Assembly (NCBI RefSeq): GCF_035083965.1
Contig: NC_089732.1
Coordinates: 9,501,424-9,565,423 of the forward strand
DNA: 64,000 nucleotides
From: Branchiostoma lanceolatum
Lineage: Eukaryota; Chordata; Leptocardii; Amphioxiformes; Branchiostomatidae
Direction of reading: 5' to 3'
Part shown: positions 1 to 11,816 of the stretch, piece by piece
How positions within the stretch are numbered: position 1 is the first letter of the stretch
Layout of the letters: every line of letters begins with the position of its first letter
The notes under the pieces: generated by a model
What the model was told of the DNA's origin: nothing
What the model saw: the letters and a program-made list of their open reading frames with translations, nothing else
Database searches by the model: none
Position numbers and translations under genes: made by a program

Positions 1-1553
1 TAGACGAGGAACTGGCATGACGGGGAACTGGCATGACGGGGAAACGACTAGAAGCCAAATGTGGTGTAACACCACTTTAGTAAAGAAGCGTTGATGCAAC
101 CATAGCATCTCTGGCACAGATGCTTCCGACAAGATAAAACACTACTACATACAGCGGTACGTAAAAGTCAAAGTCGCCTCGGTAAATCAACATTATTTTT
201 TCATCATTTTCTTTATTGGCACCATAAAATAATTTTCAAGTGTTTTCTTACGACCTGGACATGATGCACACTGACTCTCACTGGACTTAAAAATAGCTGT
301 TGAAAAGCTGTCTCCCTAGCAATCTAAAACAAATCATTTGTTGGCTATAATACTAGTACAGTATTATAAGCACGGGCTGGCAAAGGATATACCTATCTTC
401 ACTATGCCCTTTCTGCTAAGTTGTTGATTTTACCACGATTTCATCTATGTGCTTACAGGGTCCCCTATTACCATACTCACAAACTATGAAACATAAGTGC
501 TGGAGGGAAAATTTATATACTTAAAGTAACCGTGGGACAATAACAGACGTTTCATGTAAGTGCATGCAACCTATTGTCTACACGTACAAATTAAAATGTA
601 GGTGTATGACCAAGCAGTGTCTTTACCTAAAAAGGATGGCTTGGTATCTTATGATCTCTTATGCCTCAATAATCATTTATGCACTTGTGTACACTATATA
701 ATACGACAATATCTCTGATGAATAATGGTGTGGCATTATATGCTATGGCCAAGTCAATCTATCTATATAAATTCACAAGCATCAGACCCATTGAGTTTCA
801 GATACACATTTCGTATCAAACAACTTTTTTTATTAGGTAAGCCTGTTTTGAATGTATGTTCTAACCCAGTTATATCAGTTACAAATCTCGATCTGACATC
901 TCACACTTGAAAAGACTTATATTTCACAGATATGTCAAGTTATCATTACATGATTGCACATGAAGTATTCTCTAGTGATAGCAAATGCTTTACACAAAAC
1001 GTTATCATATCAAACATCAATGAAGTAGTGTTCAAAAATGAACTATCAAATATCACAAACTAAACCTCTTTTATAATCAAGACAAATTTCCCTTTTAGTT
1101 ACTTGTCCTGTGCTTGGGAGTCTTTACTTCAATATTTCAATATCTTGATCTTTCATCAAATTAAGCATGCTAAAGATACCCGTTTGGCACCATATCTGTA
1201 CTGGTTATGGGGTAAGGCAGCAGGGAGAAGGTTAAATACAAAATTCTCTTTTACTCCAGCTTTCTTTTACAAAGTTAACAGCAAATGTACTCAGGAAGTA
1301 TATGTAAAGTTGACTGAATAAGAAATCCAATTGAGTTCTGCAAACAAGACTGTTCTATCACATTCTCAATGTTGTCAACTCCCTAGTATATTCTACCAGC
1401 AATATTCAGATATGGTTTGTTAGTAGAAAACATTGACTCTTCAAACTTGAAACTTCAAACAATATAGGGAACATGAATCTGCCACAAAAGCAAGGGAAAC
1501 AAATATGTACTATACATAAGTGACAAGGAAGTATTTCAAGCATTTTTACCAGC
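1..1553. other. 3' flank / probable 3'UTR of the kelch-like gene
   Basis: This AT-rich stretch contains no supportable reading frame. On the minus strand it lies downstream of the kelch-like stop codon. Reverse-strand AATAAA signals are visible as TTTATT at 829-834 and 212-217, so a 3'UTR of roughly 0.7-1.3 kb is plausible. A short direct repeat around 'ggaactggcatgacgg' opens the window. Confidence 0.5.
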
Positions 1554-3296
1554 TTACAGTTTTGGTATAGTTACACTGATGTGTCCCGACAATGCAATGG
1601 GTAAATCGTGAAGCCTGATCATCGTATTACTGTTTGCATTGTAACACTGTACCCCATATGAAGAATACAAGTTATCCTTCTCCTCATGATCATCACAAGA
1701 CACATCATTTCTAACATAGCCACCAGTAATGAAAATCTCAGACCCACAGACAGTGGCACCACCTGAGCCCCATGGAAACAGTGGTTTAATCATTTCCTCA
1801 TAGCAGTCTTGCTGCGGATCATAACACAGTACACTGGCTAACAGGCCACCAACCAAATAGATCTTAGAGTTGATTGTGCAAGCCTCTATATGTGACATTG
1901 ACTCTGGCAATGGTGTTGCAAAAGTCCATGCATTCAGAGTAGGGCTGTAGCACTGAACAACATCAGTCTTTGCCCTGGACTCTTCATAGTAAGTGATCAT
2001 GAACCTACCACCTAACACATAGATTTTTTCACAACAGCTGGTTATGCCAAAACTGCTGACTGCCTGTCGAAGTGGTGCCACCAACTCCCAACTGTCTGTC
2101 AACTCATTATACACCTCTGTTTCCTCTATGATTAACTCACTTATCACACCACCAACAACATACACCTTTCTCTGCAATACTGCCATTCCAGGCCTGTATC
2201 TTTCTGTCCGCAGGGATCCCAGCTCCGTCCAAGAATTATGAGATGACTTGTACCTCCATACTTCCTTCCTTCCCACCGTCACTATAACATCATTGTTAAC
2301 AACACAGGCGGCAGTTGGTCCCATTACGATGTCGCAAAGGGACGGTGGTAGTGGAGTAGTGTCTACACAGTTGCAGTGGACATCAAGTCTGTCCATAAGA
2401 AAGTTTGGTTTGTAGTCTACTTTTAAACCACCAAGAATCAGAATTTCTCCCTGAAAATTTTGACAAGATCGTGCCTGTACAGATTGATCTCTTATCAGTT
2501 CCTTGATTCCAGAAACTCCTGCTAACTCCTTATCTGTCTCCAAAATGTTCTTGAGATAGTCTTGGTCCACATGTGAGAAACGAACACACTCCAGCAGATC
2601 CTTGAGATGCGTTTGTCGTCCCTCAAGATCATACCTAACCCAAAGCAAGACTGCCTCTATCACTTGTTTCTCTTTCTCAGCATGAAGGTCGTCATCTGCA
2701 AAGTACGACTTCATGAAGTCGACAGGCAGCTCAAGAAACTCTTCAGTCGCGCACACTTCTTCGAAGAATTTCAAAGCAAAGCTTCTTGCATTCGCAGACA
2801 AATATGCATTTGATACTCTGTCTGCCAATGCCCAAGTTACCAAACATGTCTCAGGACTCAAGCCGTCGGTCAGAAAATCTTCACAACCATCTTCAACAGG
2901 CTTGACCTGCAGCATGTTGGCTGCTTCATACAGTGGCTGGACATTGTCAGTGGTGATGGTGATCTTGGAAGTGTAAGCAAAGTCCACCAGCAGTTGTAGA
3001 GCCTCTGCACTCACCCCTCCAATCTCTATCTTGTCCTTCTTACTCTCAGGGTGAGCACCATTAAACATGGCGTGGAAGTAGTCCGAGCAGGCCGACAGAA
3101 CCAAACGATGACAGGGGAGTTCCTTCTCTTCAGCACACAAGGTCACATCGACCAGGTGGCCCTCGGACCTGAACTCTTGTAACCGCTCCATGAAGGAAGC
3201 TGGATACCAGCCACTGTCATTACACTCAAGACTGTAGTCCACAGTAATGCTGTCTTCTGTGGTCTGACTGTCGTCCACTGACCGACTGTCGTCCAT
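1554..3296 (-). CDS. BTB-BACK-Kelch (kelch-like) protein, 580 aa, single coding exon
   Basis: This reads as a kelch-like (KLHL) protein, the class of substrate adaptors that dock on Cullin-3 through the BTB/BACK region and recruit targets for ubiquitination through a Kelch propeller. The N-terminus (about residues 1-35) is acidic and Ser/Thr-rich. The BTB domain (about 40-145) shows LVDVTLCAEEKELPCHR and a following VLSACSDYFHAMF. The BACK domain covers about 150-255. Kelch blades run from about 284 to the end, each with a double glycine: LILGG, VYVVGG, KIYVLGG, KIYLVGG, EIFITGG. The length is normal for the family. The coding region is uninterrupted, but 'cttcttgtaacag' directly upstream of the ATG on the minus strand looks like a splice acceptor, so a 5'UTR intron is likely. 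It is divergent from the caspase gene. The exact KLHL orthologue (24/35-like?) cannot be settled by eye. Confidence 0.93.
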   Translation of the reverse strand: MDDSRSVDDSQTTEDSITVDYSLECNDSGWYPASFMERLQEFRSEGHLVDVTLCAEEKELPCHRLVLSACSDYFHAMFNGAHPESKKDKIEIGGVSAEALQLLVDFAYTSKITITTDNVQPLYEAANMLQVKPVEDGCEDFLTDGLSPETCLVTWALADRVSNAYLSANARSFALKFFEEVCATEEFLELPVDFMKSYFADDDLHAEKEKQVIEAVLLWVRYDLEGRQTHLKDLLECVRFSHVDQDYLKNILETDKELAGVSGIKELIRDQSVQARSCQNFQGEILILGGLKVDYKPNFLMDRLDVHCNCVDTTPLPPSLCDIVMGPTAACVVNNDVIVTVGRKEVWRYKSSHNSWTELGSLRTERYRPGMAVLQRKVYVVGGVISELIIEETEVYNELTDSWELVAPLRQAVSSFGITSCCEKIYVLGGRFMITYYEESRAKTDVVQCYSPTLNAWTFATPLPESMSHIEACTINSKIYLVGGLLASVLCYDPQQDCYEEMIKPLFPWGSGGATVCGSEIFITGGYVRNDVSCDDHEEKDNLYSSYGVQCYNANSNTMIRLHDLPIALSGHISVTIPKL

Positions 3297-4671
3297 TGCC
3301 TAACTGTTACAAGAAGAAAAACTGTTTGAAATTAAGCAATTGTAGTATGGAAACTGCAATGGTAGCATAAAACTTACTGAATTTAATTTTGTGGTGGTTT
3401 AAGTTTTAAAGATACGTGTGCGGTATATAAAGGGAAAAAAGGAGTGTTTGATTTTATTTTATTTTTTTAGCAGTGGCTAAATGCATATATTCATCATATC
3501 AAGATATCAACACAGAGACTAACAACACAATTTATATGTAAGCCCCATGCCCCACTCCTAGAGTTGGCACCCTACCCTAGGTCTAAGCAAGGAAGTTATA
3601 ACCTCTTTGGCCTAAATTTAAGAAATTTTTCGTGCTATACTATGCATGCCCACCACCCCCCTCCCCCACATGGATTTCAAACTTGCTTGGCGGCTCGTTA
3701 CAAGTCGCAACCCCTTGATGTGAGCATGTCTTATAAGGTTAACATGTAGTATATACATATAACGTAACTTACACACTTCTGGGGAGGAACGTATAGCGAA
3801 AACTAGAGATAAAATGAGCAAATATGGTCGGAAAGGATTTGAAAAGTCAGTTTCCGCCACAAAAGAGGTCAAAGTTCGAAAGGCTGCCCTTCGACCTAAT
3901 GATTAATGACCAAAAAATATCACTATTTCTCAGTTTATCGATGTAGGGGAGCTAACTTCAGATGTGCCCTAACATAAGACGTTGTTTTACTGATCTTATT
4001 GTGCATAAGTTCGCCGTGTTTGTTGCCATCGACTTTAATTTTCTAATTAGAAAGGTGAATAATTGTAACTCCTTGAAGATCCTTGAATAACTTGTGACCA
4101 AGGAGGTTTAATCAAGTATATAAACGTAGCCCATGCACAGCTTTTATTTGCATGAAAAATATACTAACGTTAGTAATAGTTATATAAATTTGACTTGATT
4201 TACAAGGCTGTGTATGAATGAATGTAAGAAGACATACACCCATCACAGGACAAACCTGCCGACCTCCTTAAGTTTCAACAACGCGTCATATATAGCTCAG
4301 GTCAAACATGTATACCGCGATGCATTGCGAACCAACACTCGATGTTTACCTAAAAGCTACAACAACCTCCACTTCCAGCTGACGTAAAGGTGTATGTTTA
4401 CGTAAATGAACGGCCGTTTGGGAAGGAAATATTGCTATAGGAAACGTCAAAGTGTAGCAGCTGAACTGGCATCGATCGACGCCAGAAAGGTGAATAACAC
4501 CAGAATATTGACTTACTTCCGGGTAGCGTATTGCTAGGTTTTGCTTATAAATGCAGGTACTTTTGATTCACTTCTGATGCTTAATTTTTTTTTATGTGAA
4601 ATAATGAGAACAGCACCGGATGGTTTCACTCTCCATACAAGTGGCAGCATCGGCGCTACGACTGGCAGAAG
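3297..4671. promoter_or_regulatory. divergent intergenic region between kelch-like and caspase genes
   Basis: The 1.4-kb gap separates two head-to-head genes and should hold both promoters plus the non-coding first exon(s) of the kelch-like gene. I see no convincing TATA box or coding exon, only AT-rich sequence and short pyrimidine runs. Confidence 0.35.
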
Positions 4672-7600
4672 ATGGCATCATCTGGTATGTCTAAAACGTC
4701 TCATGTATATCGTCGCACTTGTAACATGCCGTGGTCTTTGCGGTTGTTAGCTATAGAGCACTACCCCTGGACCGCAAGGTCGGGGGGTTCGAATCCCTTG
4801 AGTGTGTAACAGGCGTCATAAATGTACCTGCAGATCTCACAAGGCAATATGACGTTTTCTAGTCGGCATTTTTCTGAACACCTGTCCTGACAGTTTAGAA
4901 AAAGTAAGCCTGTCAGTTCCAAACTCAAAGGCCTGCCCCTAGCTCATACGTTTTGACTCAGATGGTCAGCACTGACCGTGTTGCACTACTACTCGTCCGG
5001 TTCTTTTGTACCCCAAACTATCAGGCGAGGCGCTGTGGAAAGCGGTGGCTTTAGGAAGGATCGTACTCTCCAAGCAGAGGTCGTGAATGGGCAGATCGTC
5101 ACCGTTTTATCATATGCCGTGTTTTTTTCGCTAGCCCATTCCGACAGAATAGGCTAGAGAGAAAAAAAACGGCATATGATAAAACGGTGACGATCTGCCC
5201 ATTCACGACCTCTGCTTGGCGAGAGTAGAAGGATCGTACGTGGAGGAGATCAACATTTGGTAGTTGCAGTACGCGCATTTCCCTTTTGTCACATTGTTCT
5301 CACATAACCCCAACATTAATCGTTGTCCCGTGCCTCTTTGCAAATGCTGACTGCTGCCCCTTATCTCTACCGTAGTTTTCTAATCCAAAGTTCAAGCATC
5401 TCCCATAACGTCACGCTACAAAGTACAAGCTCAAATGTGGTATTGGTAGTAATACTACAATGTAGTAGTTGCGATAAAACATGTTATCCTTCTGCGTATA
5501 ACAGGATCAAACGTCTTTCTTGTGAATCTGGCAAGCAAGCTGGGGACTGAGTGGAGCACTCTGGGTCTGCATCTGGGTCTGGACTGGAGTCGAGTCAACC
5601 TTCTCCGCGCGCAGCACTCCCACAACTTACTTGAAGCCATTCAGGCGATGCTAAATGAATGGTGGGCTGGAGCAGGAAACAAGAGTACAGAGGAGAAGGT
5701 TGGCTTCAATGCGTTTCTTCTATGAAGACTATGGTCATTATTCTCTGTTGATGCTAAGTGTCGAATATATCATACTGGAAGTTCAGATGTATCGGCCGAT
5801 TGTACATCCGGAATCCGTGGAGAAGTTGTTGAGGGATGACCTTTGAAAAGTCTTTTTTTTCGCTTTAAGGTTTCAAAAGAACAAGTTTCGACCCGAGTTC
5901 ACGTCTGCTGTTAAAAAAAAACGAACAAAAATATTGGCAAATTTGCTTTGTATTCCTGAAATAATGGAGTAACGTTGTAGATTGTCAAACTTGAATTTCC
6001 TTCAAGGCTGATCCGGGATTTCTTATGACTATTGTTATCTACCCTTACGTTATGATATTGTAGATGATTAATTTTCTTATTGTATTTGCGTTTGTTTTAA
6101 TTGAAGGTTTCCTTCATGTTTACATGTTAGAAAAAGCGGCTAATCAGCGCCCTACGTGAGTGCGGTCGTGTGGACCTAGCAGAGGACATACGCAAAGGGA
6201 GGATCGCAGGTGCCGTTAGCTAACACGACTCTAAACTGACTGTAAAGCTTATCTTCCTTTGATCGTAAATTTCCCTTCTGAAGGGTTTTACCCGATGTAT
6301 CATACATCTGATACATGTTGGTTGTTTGCATGCAGTTCCAGCTCAAACAGCTAGGGAACGTTCTTCCAGTTCAGACGACTCCTTGGACTTCCCAGTACAG
6401 GACAGTGCAGGTACAGATACAGGTAAACGCTACGTGTTGGTGGGGAGGGTCCCTCTTGAAATTACATAATGCCGGCCCAACGTCATCTTTTGCTTTGATA
6501 GCCCATAGCTAGCGATTCAGGCTAGTGATACGCACACAAACTTATTCTAATTCTGGACTAGAGGTTTGAAACTAACTTGAATCCTCGGAGCTGTCGTAAA
6601 ATGTTTATGAAAAGGATTACGTTTCTCAAGATGGAACATCGAGCCGTTGTTTATTTTGAGTAAGTCGCAGTTTTCTTGTGTTGGATGGAAAGTGTAGAGT
6701 TTGACCATGTTACCTACCGACACAGGTGAGTTTCCATACTGATCATGTGCATACGTCCATCAATGTTATCAGACGGTTGCCGCCTGCCCGCCGGAGCGAC
6801 AGCAAACCTGACGGCGGGAATTCAGACCCTGACAATCCAGCCGAGCGACAGGGAACCCTCCCCCTCTCAACCTCCGGTAGGTGAACACACAGGGAAGACA
6901 TGACAGGAAGCCGGTATTTGTGAGCAAATGCAGCACGGTTAAGGGGGCATACCACTGTTTATTTCGGTTTTCAATATTAGTGTCCGTCCCTCCGTGGAAT
7001 TATTCTAAAGCAAGATAACTGTGTACGGAAAGAAAGAATATCCTCAACGATGCCACAGACATATAACTTTGACCACCTGTTTTTAAACAAAAAGCTACTT
7101 TGGGTGACAGTTCAAGTGAACAGGTAGTTCTGCCATTCAATTTCTTATTTTCGCAAACCGTTAGGATTCTGATCACATTGAACGCGAATTCAAAGAAGAA
7201 AAAAATAATAAGTAGCAATAGTCATCAATGTTGGTTTGCTCAATACCTACCCCTTTAATCAAAGACCGTTTTTATTGAAATACAAAATGTAGGTCACTGC
7301 ATCTTTCTAGAGACCTGCCAAAGTTGATCTCATGCCAATAATTTACCCCAAGACAGGAACACAGCTGATGTTTCCAAAAGAATCTCATTTTTTAAATCCC
7401 AGATCATTTATCACAACTCTCTTTCCGACCTTATTTCATGTGTACATATAAGACAATGACACTTACTATCTTTTGTGTCAGGCTTACCCGATTCGTTCGA
7501 AGGTGGGCCATGCTCTCATCATAAACAACATCAAGTTCCCCACGATGAGGGGCAGGAACAGGAAGGGGATGGAGAAGGACAGTACAGACCTGGAAGTCGT

Positions 7601-9651
7601 TCTACACAGACTTGGGTTCAGTGTGAAGGTCAAGATCGATCTCAGCTCCTACGTAAGTAGCTATCTTTAGTATTCCATAGTCAATTTTGGAATAAAATGT
7701 TTGACGGGAAATTGTCAGATTAAGAGGATTTATTTCAATATTTATGTAGCCAGGCTTGTACCAACTTACGCCAGGAAGATCCTAACAGTTTTCGACAGCC
7801 CGTTACGTTGTATGGCGTCAGCATGGAAATCCACCAACCATCAGTCAGCCAGGACAGGGGACGGTACCGACTTTCAGACACCTTTGGCGCATATCGCATT
7901 ACATGTTTGTTCAGATTAAGTGTTCGAACAATGCTTCATTTATGTTATGTTTTGTTATGCCATGTTATGCTGTGTTGTGTTGTGTTGTGTTGTAACCAAG
8001 TTGAATTTTGTCACTAAGGAAATGAAGGACGCAATCAGAAAGTTCATCAACAAGAACCACTCTCAGTCCACGTGCCTGCTGTTGTCCATCATGACTCATG
8101 GTAAGGAGCAGGAGGCGATGGGAACTGACTGGAAGGGTGTCGGGATACACAAGGACATCATCCTACCCATCGTCAAGTCTGACAACATTCCCTGTCCGAA
8201 GGTCTTCATCATGCAGATGTGTAGAGGAAGTCAGTTTCTTTTTCTATTCATCTGTGCTGTTGTTAAGCATTAGTTCGGAGGACATACAGTAAAGGCTGGC
8301 CAATTAGCCAAACTTTTAGGTACCAACACGGCGGCGTATTAACGATAACTGTAAGTGATGGGCTCTGAAACTGCTCTAGGTGTTGCTTCCCTCACCCACA
8401 AATATTATCACTGTAGTCATTATTTCATAGCCGTCAGATATCTGGACAAGGTTACATTTTATCTTCCGTTTCTCTTTCTTTTGAGCCTATATTACCTTAA
8501 CATTGCTCTTTGATTGTGATTATGATTGTGATTGTTTGTTTGTTTAAATTTGTTTGTTTGTTTGTTCATAGATGACAGAGATGTTGGCGTGAGTAGGGTG
8601 AGATGGGGAGTAGACGACGCAGCCGCAGTAGACGCTCAGCCCATGGAGGTCACCGAGGACAGCGACTCGGACTCTTCATCCGATGAAGAACCAAGTCCGG
8701 AGCTCGAGGCGGTAGGGTGCTGCAACTTTGTATCAGACACACAGAATTCTGGCACATACAAGCAATGCAGGAATTCACATATACCAAGTATAAAGATATA
8801 CTAGTAGTCAGAAACACACATGCACATACACATATATGTATATATATATATACATACAAACCTTTGCACACACACAGAGACTCACGCACGAAACTTAGAC
8901 AATGCTAATAGCACGGCATAATTAGAAGCCATGGTTATGACACATTCTACATTTATTCTCAGTTCGAGGTGGACTGGTCCGGTGTGTGTAGCAAGCTGGC
9001 TCCAACAGATGTGGACTACATTGTAACCTGGGCATGCGCCGAAGGAAAAGTGTCATTGCGCAGCCGCAAACAAGGGTAATGTGTCGATCATTCCACTTTC
9101 AACCTATAGCTGATATGACTAATAACACTCATACGGAGGATCAAATGTTTCAGATCATTTAAGGTGAAATATTAAGTAAAATGATAGCTCTGATAGCCTT
9201 ATCCATATGAATTTTCAAATAATCGACACAAAAACTGCCTTGCAAGCACTAGTTGTGCGATTGGTCGTCTAGCCCCCTTTGAGCACCATTTCTTGACTCT
9301 TCTCGCACACTTGCAAATGTAGAGACTTCGATCTGAGGTTGGAAGGAGAGTGTGTATTATCCTAGTTCATAATAAGCATTTAGTGTTGCAAAAGTAAGTA
9401 ACTGCTTTTACGTTACATCTTCCTTATACAGATCCGTACTCATCCAGGAAGTTGTCAAAGCGTTCGACAAGTACGGCAGAGATGAAGACGTGGCCACTCT
9501 GTTCGAACGGGTGAGGAGAAACGTGGCGAAAGTCGAGGCAAATCTGAGGGAAGAAGACAGGAAGACAGAGAGTATAGTTAAACAATCAGCGGAGACCAAA
9601 ACTCATCTCTTGGGAAAGCTCTATTTCAAATCGTCGTCGTCTTCTGCCTAA
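4672..9651 (+). CDS. death-domain caspase, 443 aa, ten exons
   Basis: Cysteine protease of the caspase family with an N-terminal death domain, expected in apoptotic or inflammatory signalling complexes. Exons: 4672-4684, 5505-5698, 6131-6209, 6336-6422, 6773-6876, 7482-7652, 8019-8229, 8572-8711, 8963-9075, 9432-9651; phases join throughout (1,332 nt). The death domain (about residues 6-95) starts LVNLASKLGTEWSTLG and ends LISALRECGRVDLAEDI, split by the second intron. A Ser/Pro-rich linker follows (96-158). The p20 part (160-287) has GHALIINNIKF, catalytic His243 in MTHG and Cys284 in QMCRG, where QACRG is usual. An acidic Ser/Asp linker (288-333) probably holds the processing site. The p10 part (334-425) has VDYIVTWACAEGKVSLRS. 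The start is the first ATG giving phase-matched splicing into the death domain. The weakest joints are the donor at 5699 and the acceptor before 8019, where an in-frame alternative lies 21 nt upstream. Confidence 0.88.
4746..4815 (+). repeat. tRNA-derived SINE-like fragment
   Basis: A tRNA-like segment has 'ctatagagcactaccc' followed by a perfect B-box-like 'ggttcgaatccc'. It lies in caspase intron 1. No cloverleaf closes well, so I read it as SINE-derived rather than a tRNA gene. Confidence 0.4.
5055..5239. mobile_element. foldback MITE with CTCCAAGCAGAGG termini
   Basis: About 70-bp inverted arms (5066-5136 and about 5149-5225) share the terminus ctctccaagcagaggt and the inner block gccgttttatcatatg in opposite orientations. 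The 12-bp direct repeat GAAGGATCGTAC flanks both sides (5055-5066 and 5228-5239) and looks like a target-site duplication. It sits in caspase intron 1. Related termini occur at 11.2, 29.4, 43.2 and 45.2 kb. Confidence 0.82.
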
Positions 9652-10090
9652 AGTACATCACGAACTAAGAGCTTACAAGAATTGCGTCTTTTTCGTAAGG
9701 CCGATATGTAACGTTAGAGTATACAATAGATATTTGAAGGAGGAGAACAGGGAGAGTATAGTTAAACAGTCAGCGGAGACCAAAACTCATCTCTTGGGAA
9801 AGCTCTATTTCAAATCGTCGTCGTCTTCTGCCTAAAGTACATCACGAACTAAGAGCTTACAAGAACTGCGTCTTTTTCGTAAGGCCGATATGTAACGTTA
9901 GAGTCTACAATAGATATTTGAAGGAGGCTAGGAGAACAGGGAGAGTATAGTTAAACAGTCAGCGGAGACCAAAACACATCTCTTGGGAAAGCTCTATTTC
10001 AAATCGTCGTCAGCTTCTGCCTAAAACACATCACGAACTAAGAGCCTACAAGAACTACGTCTGTTTCGTAAGGCTGATATGCAGAGTGTA
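9568..10090 (+). repeat. three tandem copies of the caspase terminal exon end and 3'UTR
   Basis: A unit of about 184-189 bp starts with gagagtatagttaaaca and is present at 9568, 9752 and 9941. Copy one contains the real last codons and stop of the caspase. Copies two and three repeat the same C-terminal codons, stop and following UTR with few differences, downstream of the functional stop, so they should be transcribed as 3'UTR. Confidence 0.9.
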
Positions 10091-10130
10091 CAGTTTTTAT
10101 AAATCAATCCACTTGCTAACAGCATTCTCA

Positions 10131-10136
10131 AATAAA
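10131..10136 (+). terminator. polyadenylation signal of the caspase gene
   Basis: An AATAAA lies 480 nt after the caspase stop codon and just beyond the third tandem repeat copy. It is the first good signal on this strand after the gene. Confidence 0.6.
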
Positions 10137-11136
10137 TGTAATTGTTTTATGGATTTGTTTGGTTGAACGCCTCATTTGTTGTATCTTGTGACTGTTCTTA
10201 ATTTCTATCAATGTAGAAAGGGCAGATATTTTGACGAAAAATCGAATAAAGCTCCCTATCCCTTGTTGTTACAATGCACAATATTGATTAGAAAACCGAC
10301 CTTTCTCCCAACCGTCAGCAAACTTTTATACTACTCCCATAGTCTGTTCCCTTCCTTGTGTGGTCCTGCTAACGTTACCAAGAGTGAGTTATACATAATG
10401 CATATATAATACAAAATATTTCAAGCAACTGGATACACTTCTCTAAACCGTCAATAGTTTCAGACAGCACCCTCTATCTTTCTTCAGTGACTGAAACCGA
10501 GATTTTCATCCTGTTGCTTGACTTATTTTGTATCATATCATCTACCTGGATATTTACCCTTCCTCGACGTATCACTGAAAGCGAGTTAGATAAATTATGT
10601 TGATGAACACCTCCTAACATAAGTGATTGTGATCAAGGCTGGATGTATTAATTGATCCGAAGTCAGAAAAGTATTCAATTTGACAGAACATATACTTATC
10701 TATAAGTTGTTTTGAGTGTGAAATGTCTTAAATGTTGTCATTCCTGATTTCAAATAGTTGCATTATAGGAAACAAAGTCAAATAAGACTCAAAAATTCAA
10801 ACCCCTTTGCGAGCCTTTCACGATCTCCCCATTCCCGAAAAGACGTCACGACAGTTACAGTCACGCCATTCCTGTGATAGCCTCCGGCTAGTTGGGGACC
10901 CTTGGTTTTATTGTTCTGTCGAATTAAGCAGAACCTTCAAACGACAGTTTCACATCCTCCCACATTTCCCGTTTAGTTTCATGGTTCAAGTTCCTTTTCT
11001 GTCGTTTCTGATATCTCAAAGATTCATTTCTGGCATAATGGGGGGGGGGGGGTACCACTTTAGACAAAAATGTTAATTGCCAAAGGCAGGACCGTGTACA
11101 CCTATTGATAGTTAAACAATTATCTCTGACGACAGG
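10137..11136. other. intergenic, no gene seen
   Basis: AT-rich spacer between the caspase gene and the hairpin element. It contains a run of twelve G at about 11041. I see no exon-like block or RNA gene. Confidence 0.5.
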
Positions 11137-11457
11137 GGCTGTATTGCAGGACATTGAACCCAAAGTGTTTAACTAACCATGTACAGCACGAGAAGACTTT
11201 TCGTCCAACTCTCCAAGCAGAGGTTAGGTTCCAGTTGCTTTTTGCCGTCTTTTTATTCATTTTTCTGTTCTGTAAGGTCTTTATTTTGTCCGCGAGCCCC
11301 CCAAAAAGAAAAAAAAATAGAAAGCTCGACGGAAACGCCTAAAATACGTCAGAAACCGACCGGGACCTAACCTCTGCTTGGAGAATTGGACGACAAGTCT
11401 TGTCGTGCTGTAGACAGTTAGTTAAACACTTTGGGTTCAATGTCCTGCAATACAGCC
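11137..11457. mobile_element. long-hairpin MITE, same terminal family as 5.1 kb
   Basis: Arms of about 95-100 bp (11137-11236 and about 11363-11457) are near-perfect reverse complements. They share ggctgtattgcaggacattg outside and ctccaagcagaggttagg inside. The loop is about 125 bp and A-rich. The inner part of the arm carries the same CTCCAAGCAGAGG motif as the 5.1-kb element, which suggests nesting or an extended family member. Confidence 0.8.
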
Positions 11458-11816
11458 TCAGGCTAGTGAAGCAGTCACTTTAAAGCTTTTTTTCCATTCT
11501 ACTGCAGAGGAACTGTTGTAATGAATGAAGAAATGGTTTCACTTCTATTCAAATTTCAAGCATGATTCAAGTTCCTTTTTTACCGTTTTCCATTCCTCCC
11601 ATGTCATATTCTGAGTACTAGTACCATGCGGCGATGGCATCAGACGGGTAAAAGGTTAATTGTGAAAGCCCGAAGGAAGGGCTGTGTACGCCAAGCGTTA
11701 TTTATAGATAGGTATATAGTCAGGTGTGGTAGTTCAGACGTACAATACTTCAGGTGGTCGCAGCTCGGTTAGCAGTGAACGTACTCTTCTGCTGTTCTAG
11801 TACAAGATCTAGGACC

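Noticed and set aside
4746-4815. Functional tRNA gene (also considered for 33546, 47085 and 50204)
   Set aside because: A and B boxes are visible, but no complete cloverleaf with normal spacing forms; they match SINE heads.
11754-11816. Upstream extension of the 11.8-kb protein start
   Set aside because: The frame is open but has no ATG; the ATG at 11817 has a good Kozak context and starts directly before the hydrophobic signal peptide.
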